Virus record (IMG/VR): IMGVR_UViG_3300042566_000180
Span: 1-64,000 of that record
Direction: 5' to 3' (one strand)
DNA length: 64,000 nucleotides
DNA from: a virus
Below the pieces are notes generated by a model. The model did no database searches. It had not been told where the DNA came from and saw only the letters and a program-made list of their open reading frames with translations. Made by a program: the position numbers and the translations under genes. Position 1 is the stretch's first letter. Each line of letters opens with the position of its first letter. Shown one piece after another: positions 1 through 5,088 of the stretch.

Positions 1-22
1 AAACTCTCTGATAATCAATCAG

Positions 23-175
23 TTAGTACGTAATAACTACTAACACTTTGGAATTATAACCTGGTGCTAGTCTAGCAAGTACAAGTCTGAGCTTGTTAAA
101 GCTAGTTTTCATGTATGCATACCAGTTGCGGAATACTTCCCAGGTATGAAACATAAGAGTTTTAGATCTTAACAT
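23..175 (-). CDS. possible small phage protein (50 aa)
   Basis: A 50-codon minus-strand reading frame runs from an ATG at 175 to a TAA at 23. The predicted peptide begins MLRSKTLMFHTWEVFR and is basic, with aromatic residues near the start (Trp, Phe, Tyr) and a C-terminal half rich in Leu and Arg. Its orientation matches the better supported minus-strand gene at 316-561, so it could be the next gene of the leftward module. No family is recognised and there is no Shine-Dalgarno. It is short enough to occur by chance. The case for it is orientation and position; the case against is length and the lack of a recognisable motif. Confidence 0.3.
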   Translation of the reverse strand: MLRSKTLMFHTWEVFRNWYAYMKTSFNKLRLVLARLAPGYNSKVLVVITY

Positions 176-209
176 AAGAAATAAATTTAGTGATGGATGA
201 ATAGATAGT

Positions 210-231
210 GTATACGGTGAAGTATACGGTG
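210..231. repeat. direct repeat GTATACGGTG x2
   Basis: The 10-mer GTATACGGTG occurs at 210-219 and again at 222-231, two bases apart. Each copy contains the palindrome GTATAC. The pair lies between two minus-strand reading frames. It could be an operator or part of a promoter for the leftward small gene, but there is no further support. Confidence 0.4.
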
Positions 232-309
232 GTTAGTAACGGTAGAGTACATGGTAACGTACACACAGCTCGTCTATAAAGATAAGCTGCGTGTACTACC
301 AATGGTCAC

Positions 310-325
310 CCCAGATTACTCTGGG
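310..325 (-). terminator. stem-loop at the end of the minus-strand gene
   Basis: CCCAGA at 310-315 pairs perfectly with TCTGGG at 320-325 across a 4-base loop. The hairpin overlaps the TAA stop of the minus-strand gene at 316-561, where a terminator would be expected. There is no T-run on the minus-strand side, so intrinsic termination is uncertain. Confidence 0.35.
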
Positions 326-561
326 TTACACCAATATAGATTACCGTCAATGCAAGACTCAGATAGTACTACTGGTACTTTCTCGCCTTTCTCATACCCT
401 AGTTCACTAGGATTTTCTACTGCGAAGAATCCGAACTTCAAGTCTGACGCTTGTGTGGATACTGTACGCTTGATACCGTTCTTGAAGGTTACTTCCTTAG
501 TAGTCAATTTCTGGTTTACTACTACGATACCTCTGTCTGTGTTTTTTACGAAATACATCAT
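316..561 (-). CDS. small conserved-looking phage protein (81 aa), leftward module
   Basis: The minus-strand frame starts MMYFVKNTDRGIVVVNQKL and ends in NLYWCNPE. It reads as a globular protein with alternating beta-prone segments and a Gly/Lys/Pro-rich middle (GYEKGEKVPVV). The start lies just after an A-rich leader (AAAATTTAAAACC), the usual context in this phage. The overlapping plus-strand frame at 251-586 has low-complexity Ser/Thr/Phe composition and is taken as a shadow. This gene is transcribed away from the structural genes, so it probably belongs to the phage's other (early or replication) gene block. I do not recognise the family and assign no function. Confidence 0.6.
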   Translation of the reverse strand: MMYFVKNTDRGIVVVNQKLTTKEVTFKNGIKRTVSTQASDLKFGFFAVENPSELGYEKGEKVPVVLSESCIDGNLYWCNPE

Positions 562-586
562 GGTTTTAAATTTTAAATGTGGATAA

Positions 587-807
587 ATTTGCTACCCGGG
601 CTATCCGGTCTGACTGTAAGTGGGGGAGCTGATGGTTAGTAGTCAATCACACTCTCTACTATAGTGGGGGTCTATACCAGTAGAAAGTAATAGGGGGTTG
701 TTAACACTATGTTGAAAAATATAAAATTGGTTTCTAAATATATATTATTAAATTTGTTAAGTTTAAACTTATTAAGTATATTATACTGTAGACCAAACAA
801 ATAACCA
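587..807. promoter_or_regulatory. divergent control region between leftward and rightward modules
   Basis: About 220 bases separate the start of the minus-strand gene at 561 from the first rightward gene at 808. The left part is GC-richer, with a CCCGGG palindrome at 595-600 and several G-runs (GTGGGGG, AGGGGG). The right part is nearly pure A/T, ending in the promoter-like motif at 776-791. This looks like the divergent promoter region between two oppositely transcribed gene blocks. No coding frame of note is seen in it. Confidence 0.6.
776..791 (+). promoter_or_regulatory. candidate promoter, GTATATTATA class
   Basis: GTATATTATACTGTAG lies 17 bases before the ATG at 808. Near-copies occur at 10406, 17200, 35889, 36516 and 62273, each in a gap upstream of a gene. 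Here the first 11 bases form a perfect palindrome (GTATA-T-TATAC). Recurrence in spacers is the only evidence for promoter function, and the polymerase or sigma factor is unknown. Confidence 0.55.
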
Positions 808-1110
808 ATGATACATTCTTGCAACATCCACTGTCACACGGTGGAGATACAAAAAGCTGAACTTTTAGGGATTGATGATAAGGGTAGATGGATGCCGTTT
901 GCATTCCATGTAGGTATAGTTATATCTGTTAAGCTTACATCAGATGATCCAGAAGCTTTAGTTAATGGCTGCACCACTATTTTTACAGAGCAGGGGGATA
1001 CATATATTATAGACACACCTTATGAGGAGTTTCATGAGATATTTGTAAATTACAACACAGACCACGATCTTCCTAGGAAGAAAAAGGATAATGATGATTT
1101 AGAATTTTAA
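808..1110 (+). CDS. conserved small protein, first gene of the rightward operon (100 aa)
   Basis: A 100-residue acidic protein. The central stretch GCTTIFTEQGDTYIIDTPYE looks like a small beta-barrel or SH3-like fold, and the C-terminus is charged (KKKDNDD). His and Cys residues cluster at the N-terminus (HSCNIHCH), which might bind metal. It is the promoter-proximal gene of the operon, behind the ACCAAACAAA leader at 792-801 and the promoter motif at 776-791. The overlapping minus-strand frame is a shadow. The family is not identified; a regulatory or DNA-processing role is only suggested by its neighbours (winged-helix-like and IHF-like genes). Confidence 0.75.
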   Translation: MIHSCNIHCHTVEIQKAELLGIDDKGRWMPFAFHVGIVISVKLTSDDPEALVNGCTTIFTEQGDTYIIDTPYEEFHEIFVNYNTDHDLPRKKKDNDDLEF

Positions 1111-1116
1111 CTATTT

Positions 1117-1130
1117 AAAAACCAAACAAA
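1117..1130 (+). promoter_or_regulatory. ACCAAACAAA leader (translation start context)
   Basis: AAAAACCAAACAAA directly abuts the ATG at 1131. The same element precedes the starts at 808 (792-801), 10448 (10433-10447), 13588 (13568-13587, a doubled version) and 17832 (17817-17831). It replaces a Shine-Dalgarno at these genes and probably marks efficient translation starts. Confidence 0.6.
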
Positions 1131-1496
1131 ATGTCAGAGCAAACAGTAAACGAGCAACAAGAACAAAACGTTCCTACTAAAGAAGAGCTAATTGCTTTCT
1201 TTAAAGAGCAGATTGAGGTTAAGAAAGTGCAGTTAGAATTGCAAGAACTTAACACCAATTTAGCTGTAGCTAAAGCAGATGAGTTAAAAGCCTTAGCTTT
1301 TATTTCACAGATGACCAACCCTCCACAGGCTGGACAGAGAAGTGAACAACCACAGGGTGTTCCTCACACTATTACACAGGAAGACTTAGATCTTAACCCA
1401 GAGTTAGTAGAAGCTGGCGTACAAGTGGGTGACGATATTATGATTCCGGCACAAGAGCCTCAAGAAGCTCCCGTTAAAAAGTTAAAAAAGAAGTAG
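1131..1496 (+). CDS. acidic coiled-coil protein (121 aa)
   Basis: Residues 10-70 are rich in Glu, Lys, Gln and Leu (EQIEVKKVQLELQELNTNL) and should form a coiled coil. A Pro/Gln-rich linker and a basic tail (KKLKKK) follow. The start is fixed by the ACCAAACAAA leader immediately upstream. The gene ends two bases before the next ATG, so it is translationally linked to the winged-helix-like gene. No enzymatic motif is visible. A structural or adaptor role fits the composition, but no family is recognised. Confidence 0.75.
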   Translation: MSEQTVNEQQEQNVPTKEELIAFFKEQIEVKKVQLELQELNTNLAVAKADELKALAFISQMTNPPQAGQRSEQPQGVPHTITQEDLDLNPELVEAGVQVGDDIMIPAQEPQEAPVKKLKKK

Positions 1497-1498
1497 TA

Positions 1499-1861
1499 AT
1501 GGCTATAGTAAACCAAGTAGATAAGCGTGTACGGATGACAACCTGGGACATAGTAAAGTACCAGCTGATTACGCATTGCTATTTGTATAAAATACCAGTG
1601 AGTGATGCAGATTTGAACTGCCTAACATTGCTAGCTATAGAAGGTGAACAAGAGCTTACATCTTTTTGTAACAAAGCTAGTGATAAGGACATATTTTCTA
1701 GTACACAGTCGGTACGTAATTGTCTGACAAAAGCTGAAAAGAAATCCCTTATTGTAAAGGAAGGTAAGAATAAGAAAAAGATAAGTATTAACCCTGGCAT
1801 AAAAGTTTATGCCAGTGGTAATATTTTATTAGACTTTAAATTCTTGTGCGTTGAAGCCTAA
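1499..1861 (+). CDS. winged-helix-like DNA-binding protein (120 aa), probable
   Basis: The C-terminal half contains SSTQSVRNCLTKAEKKSLI followed by a Lys-rich turn and the strand-like ISINPGIKVYASGNILLDF. This is the recognition-helix-plus-wing pattern of winged-helix domains found in phage and plasmid replication or regulatory proteins. The N-terminal half is helical and may dimerise. The gene overlaps the IHF-like gene by 11 bases, suggesting coupled translation. Seen: the helix/wing pattern and the basic charge. Inferred: DNA binding. The specific role is unknown. Confidence 0.7.
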   Translation: MAIVNQVDKRVRMTTWDIVKYQLITHCYLYKIPVSDADLNCLTLLAIEGEQELTSFCNKASDKDIFSSTQSVRNCLTKAEKKSLIVKEGKNKKKISINPGIKVYASGNILLDFKFLCVEA

Positions 1862-2282
1862 AAAACCTAAAGAGCTAATTCCTGAAGTTGCTAAAGAGCT
1901 AGAAGTTAGTGAACATCTTGTAAAGGAGATAACAGAGTTTTATTGGCAAGAGATTAGAAAAAGTTTAGCTAGTCTAAAACATGCTAGAATACATGTCACT
2001 AATTTAGGTGACTTTACTATCAAGCATTGGAAGATAGACAGTAAGATAGAAATGCTGGAGAAGTTTGAAGAAACCAACCGGCAGAAGGGTCTACAGCAGA
2101 TGACTGCTAGATTCAAAACGGTGGAAACTTTGTTTGATCTAAAGGCTGTTAAGAAACTAATGGATGAAGAAAAGCAAAGAAAGGATTTTATCAAACTTCA
2201 CAAAACTAAAACTAATGAGTCTAAAAGAGAATATAATAAAACTGTGGAAAAGCAAGGGTCAGATCCTGGAGGGAGTGACTAA
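1851..2282 (+). CDS. IHF/HU-like DNA-bending protein (143 aa)
   Basis: The N-terminal ~75 residues match the HU/IHF fold: two helices (PEVAKELEVSEHLVKEITEF and the helix after it), then the hallmark beta turn around HARIHVTNLGDFTIKHWKI. The C-terminal ~60 residues are a long Lys/Glu-rich helix unlike ordinary HU and typical of phage versions. IHF-like proteins are among the conserved late-region genes of crAss-like phages. The start is a TTG at 1851 inside the end of the previous gene; no in-frame ATG gives the full fold. Likely role: bending or compacting DNA for packaging or transcription control. Confidence 0.8.
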   Translation: MKPKKPKELIPEVAKELEVSEHLVKEITEFYWQEIRKSLASLKHARIHVTNLGDFTIKHWKIDSKIEMLEKFEETNRQKGLQQMTARFKTVETLFDLKAVKKLMDEEKQRKDFIKLHKTKTNESKREYNKTVEKQGSDPGGSD

Positions 2283-2544
2283 TTCTATATTCAAGAAAGA
2301 AGATGTAGAAGAGATTGCACAACACAGAATGCAGATTTGTAAAGATTGTGCACTTTACACTATGCAGAATGAAGGATGTATGGTGGCTGGCACAGGTCCA
2401 TGTTGTAATATGCAGCTAGATGGATGTGGATGCAGCTTAGGTTTTAAAACCAGATCATTATCTTCAGAATGTCCTATGGGTCATTGGAAAGCTGAAGTGA
2501 CACAGGAAGAAGAAGATATGATTAATCAGAAGTTAGGAATATAA
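2215..2544 (+). CDS. Cys-rich zinc-binding protein (109 aa)
   Basis: From the ATG at 2215 the protein begins MSLKENIIKLWKSKGQILEG. A Cys-rich core follows: CKDCALY, CMVAGTGPCC, CGCS and SECPMGHW. The many Cys pairs suggest a small zinc-ribbon or multi-Cys fold of a type common in Bacteroidota phages. The longer frame from 2164 would add a basic stretch and lengthen the overlap with the IHF-like gene; I prefer 2215, which still overlaps it by 68 bases. A GTG at 2275 is possible but has too short an SD spacing (GGAGG at 2268-2272). Function unknown; nucleic-acid binding or a structural clamp is plausible. Confidence 0.7.
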   Translation: MSLKENIIKLWKSKGQILEGVTNSIFKKEDVEEIAQHRMQICKDCALYTMQNEGCMVAGTGPCCNMQLDGCGCSLGFKTRSLSSECPMGHWKAEVTQEEEDMINQKLGI

Positions 2545-2555
2545 ACAATAAACAT

Positions 2556-3395
2556 ATGAGCATTTTGAGATTCACCCCACAAGACCACAAATACACAAGT
2601 ATAGATGCAAAGGATACAACAGACTGGTTGTCTGTTACAAGCTTCATTTCTAATTTTAAACAACCATTTGACGCAGATACAATTGCTGAGAAATCTTCTA
2701 AGTCTAAGAAGAGTAAGTGGTATGGTATGACACCAGAAGAAATTAAGCAAGCTTGGTCTAATGAAGCTTTACGTGCAACAACATTAGGAACATGGTATCA
2801 CAATTGTAGAGAAACAGACATCTGTGAGTTTTCTACAATGGAAAGACATGGTAAAACTATTCCCGTAATCACTCCTATAGAAAAGGATGGAATTAAATAT
2901 TCACCTTCTCAAAAACTTACAGACGGTGTATATCCAGAACATTTAGTATATTTAAAGAGTGCAGGTATATGTGGTCAGTCTGATTTAGTAGAAGTGATTA
3001 ATGGAGAAGTTCATATCACAGACTACAAGACTAACAAAGAAATTAAGACAGAAGCATACACTAGTTGGGATGGTAAGGTACAGAAGATGTCAGCACCTAT
3101 ATCACATTTAGATGATTGTAACTTGATGCACTATGCATTACAGTTAAGTATGTATTTGTTTATTATTCTTAAGCATAATCCAAGACTTAAGCCAGGTACA
3201 CTCACTATACATCATATTACGTTTGAGCAAGTTGGGTCAGATAAATTTGGTAATCCTATCACTGCTTTAGACTCAAATGGAGATCCTATTGTAAAAGATA
3301 TTATTCCTTACGATCTTCCATATTTAAAATCAGAAGCTATTGCTTTAATACATTGGTTAGAAGATAACAGAAGCAAATTAAAACCAAAGCATTAA
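2556..3395 (+). CDS. PD-(D/E)XK nuclease, RecB/Cas4-like (279 aa)
   Basis: Nuclease motifs are in the right order: LGTWYH with His82, then ICGQSDLVEV with Asp143, a beta hairpin, and ITDYKTNK with Asp156 and Lys158. This is the His...Asp...Asp-x-Lys metal-binding core of RecB/Cas4-type PD-(D/E)XK enzymes. The helix after it (MHYALQLSMYLFIIL) resembles the usual Q-x-x-x-Y motif (Gln192, Tyr196). A PD-(D/E)XK protein is a conserved gene of crAss-like phages. It probably cuts or resects phage DNA during replication, recombination or packaging. Start at 2556 follows an A-rich spacer; its stop overlaps the next ATG. Confidence 0.85.
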   Translation: MSILRFTPQDHKYTSIDAKDTTDWLSVTSFISNFKQPFDADTIAEKSSKSKKSKWYGMTPEEIKQAWSNEALRATTLGTWYHNCRETDICEFSTMERHGKTIPVITPIEKDGIKYSPSQKLTDGVYPEHLVYLKSAGICGQSDLVEVINGEVHITDYKTNKEIKTEAYTSWDGKVQKMSAPISHLDDCNLMHYALQLSMYLFIILKHNPRLKPGTLTIHHITFEQVGSDKFGNPITALDSNGDPIVKDIIPYDLPYLKSEAIALIHWLEDNRSKLKPKH

Positions 3396-4018
3396 TGGTA
3401 TTAAACCACAATATTGACAATATGAAGTGTCTAGTGAGACTATCACACTTCACTCATAAGCCAGAAGATCATGATAAGTTTCATGAAGCTTACTTATTTG
3501 GTATTCAATCTGTAGCTGGAAAGATTCTTACATTCCATATTATGACTGATTACGGGATGATGAGAAGTAGAGTGCCACTTAGTGAGATATTTTTATCAGA
3601 ACCAACTAAAGATATTCCATTTCATTTTAAACAACTTTGGGACTGTTTTAGTGAGAATGTTTCAGTGATCACATATACGTATTTATATGAAAGAAGATGT
3701 CAAGTGGTTCTAAAGGATGGTTCTAAGGTGTGGGCCACTTATCTATTTACAGTGGATTGGTACAACAATGCATATTCTGATGAACCAAGTGATTACAAAT
3801 GTGGGCATATATTAGTAGCTGATGATGGTTATCTACTGTGCCAACCAAACAATAGAATATTCTGGAAGGACTCTAACTGGGTAACTAAACCTTTTCCAAT
3901 GGATCTAAAAGAAATAAAGGTGGATAGAGTGTTGCCAAGTGTAGAAACAATGTCTGACAGATGGGTGAGTGAAGATAGTGATTCTTACTACTACGATATA
4001 AAAGAACAAAATGATTAG
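3395..4018 (+). CDS. conserved crAss-like protein, function unknown (207 aa)
   Basis: The ATG overlaps the stop of the nuclease gene. A second in-frame ATG at 3422 gives the more natural start MKCLVRLSHFTHKPEDHD. The protein is rich in aromatic residues and beta-prone, with an acidic Tyr-rich tail (SDSYYYDIK). The overall look resembles a family that I associate with the packaging-side operon of crAss-like phages, but I cannot name it. The 3' end overlaps the next gene by 8 bases. No catalytic motif is seen. A virion portal-region or head-assembly role is possible from position only. Confidence 0.75.
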   Translation: MVLNHNIDNMKCLVRLSHFTHKPEDHDKFHEAYLFGIQSVAGKILTFHIMTDYGMMRSRVPLSEIFLSEPTKDIPFHFKQLWDCFSENVSVITYTYLYERRCQVVLKDGSKVWATYLFTVDWYNNAYSDEPSDYKCGHILVADDGYLLCQPNNRIFWKDSNWVTKPFPMDLKEIKVDRVLPSVETMSDRWVSEDSDSYYYDIKEQND

Positions 4019-4523
4019 ATTATTTGATATACAGAACGGACAGGTGGTTCCAAGTGAACATTGTCACACATTGAAGTCATTAAGTGACATCATGTTAGAA
4101 TACCCATTAGATTATATGAAGGTGTATGCATATGTGTTTTATATGACATGTCCTAACCCAGATCTTAATCCATTCTTTGATGTACCAGAAGCAGACAAAG
4201 AAGAACTTATACTTGCAGAGGTAGATGCTGATTTTTCTACAGATGATGAGGTTATAAGCAACGCAATTAAGTTTTGTGAGAAGTTATATCAGACACCAAC
4301 TTATCGTGCCTACATGGGTATGAAAAGCATGGTGGAGAGACTTGGTAAATACATGGAGACCACAGAGATTGAACATGGTAGAGATGGTAACATTACAGCA
4401 CTTATAAATGCTGCTGCTAAGTTTGATCAAATTAGACAATCTTTTAAAGCTACATATAGAGATTTACAAGATGAGCAACAATCACAAGTTAGAGGAGGTC
4501 AGAATCTAGCTTATGATCAATAG
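4011..4523 (+). CDS. conserved protein upstream of TerL, candidate small terminase (170 aa)
   Basis: The N-terminal half contains the distinctive TCPNPDLNPFFDVP and DADFSTDDE segments. The C-terminal half is helical and ends in a Gln-rich VRGGQNLAYDQ tail. It appears to belong to a family retained in crAss-like phages just before the terminase. The position two genes upstream of TerL, the size and the helical content would suit a small terminase subunit, but no helix-turn-helix can be read with confidence, so this is inference. It is followed after 6 bases by the tRNA-like RNA element. Confidence 0.7.
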   Translation: MIRLFDIQNGQVVPSEHCHTLKSLSDIMLEYPLDYMKVYAYVFYMTCPNPDLNPFFDVPEADKEELILAEVDADFSTDDEVISNAIKFCEKLYQTPTYRAYMGMKSMVERLGKYMETTEIEHGRDGNITALINAAAKFDQIRQSFKATYRDLQDEQQSQVRGGQNLAYDQ

Positions 4524-4529
4524 ATAAAT

Positions 4530-4673
4530 TGTAGAGTGACGAAATTGGCAAACGTGCCCTCCTGTCTCGGGGGTGTGGAGCTAACTGATAAAGACAGAAT
4601 AACGGGTTGACCACAAGCTAGCACACTGTTCTGTTCCTAAAGTCCACTTGGTGGTTCGACTCCATCCTCTACA
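4530..4673 (+). ncRNA. tRNA-like RNA of unusual length (144 nt), pseudoknot potential
   Basis: A perfect 7-bp acceptor-like stem joins TGTAGAG (4530-4536) to CTCTACA (4667-4673). A D-arm-like ACG-AAATTGGCAAA-CGT lies at 4539-4555. An anticodon-arm-like hairpin CCCTC/GGGGG (4557-4573) has a 7-base loop CTGTCTC, giving anticodon GTC (Asp) if real, with an unusual U at position 37. The T arm is at 4650-4666 with loop TTCGACT. Between the anticodon arm and the T stem lie 76 bases instead of the usual 4-24. In them TGTGG (4574-4578) can pair with CCACA (4611-4615) and ACAGAA (4594-4599) with TTCTGT (4629-4634), a crossing arrangement. CCA is not encoded. Confidence 0.55.
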
Positions 4674-4684
4674 GCATATTAGGT

Positions 4685-4784
4685 TAACTGGAATGGCGTA
4701 CTTACAAAGCTGTAAAAGGTTGTACGTGATCGGTTAGAAATGCCAGTTGTAAAAGCAGATGTCCACGCACCCATCTTCTGCTTT
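4685..4784 (+). other. structured non-coding segment with nested hairpins
   Basis: TAACTGG (4685-4691) pairs with CCAGTTG (4743-4749). Inside are GCGTAC (4696-4701) with GTACGT (4722-4727) and a nested TTAC/GTAA hairpin (4702-4715). A separate strong hairpin follows: AAAGCAGA (4752-4759) with TCTGCTTT (4777-4784). It resembles no tRNA I can complete, since there is no TTC T-loop. The last hairpin covers an upstream ATG at 4759, which argues that the next gene starts at 4810. The whole 4524-4809 gap has no convincing coding frame. Confidence 0.45.
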
Positions 4785-4809
4785 CCTAAAACATTTAAAC
4801 ATTAAAACT

Positions 4810-5088
4810 ATGTCACAAGAAGTTTACACAGATTATGAAATCAAAGAGTTTGCAGCTGTACCAGATGTAAAACATGAATTCATGCATGATTGGATATTTC
4901 ATTTTAATCCATACACTGAGCTATGGAATGCTATTCCAAGAAACTTATACAATGCTTATTGGAGTAATTATGAAATAAAAGGTATATTACGTAGCAAAGA
5001 AATTAACACACTCTTGTATTTATTGCATAGAGCTAAGGGTGATATTGATGCTGTACATAAATTCACCAATACTGACGAACAGAAATAA
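4810..5088 (+). CDS. small protein before TerL, unknown (92 aa)
   Basis: Begins MSQEVYTDYEIKEFAAVPDV after an A-rich leader (AACATTAAAACT). The frame extends upstream to 4759, but that ATG sits inside a stable hairpin and would add a Ser/His/Leu stretch unlike the rest, so 4810 is preferred. The protein is acidic and rich in Tyr, Trp and Asn, probably helical in the second half (EINTLLYLLHRAKGDIDAV). Its stop codon overlaps the TerL start, so the two are translationally coupled. This suggests a packaging role, possibly as a terminase accessory. Family not recognised. Confidence 0.7.
   Translation: MSQEVYTDYEIKEFAAVPDVKHEFMHDWIFHFNPYTELWNAIPRNLYNAYWSNYEIKGILRSKEINTLLYLLHRAKGDIDAVHKFTNTDEQK

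Noticed and set aside
251-586. 111-aa plus-strand frame
   Set aside because: Antisense to the better protein at 316-561, Ser/Thr/Phe low-complexity composition, no leader motif.
4685-4749. second tRNA after the tRNA-like element
   Set aside because: A 7-bp terminal stem exists, but there is no T-loop sequence and no anticodon arm, so it is kept only as structured RNA.
4759-4809. upstream start for the small gene before TerL
   Set aside because: The ATG lies in a stable hairpin and lacks the A-rich leader present before 4810.
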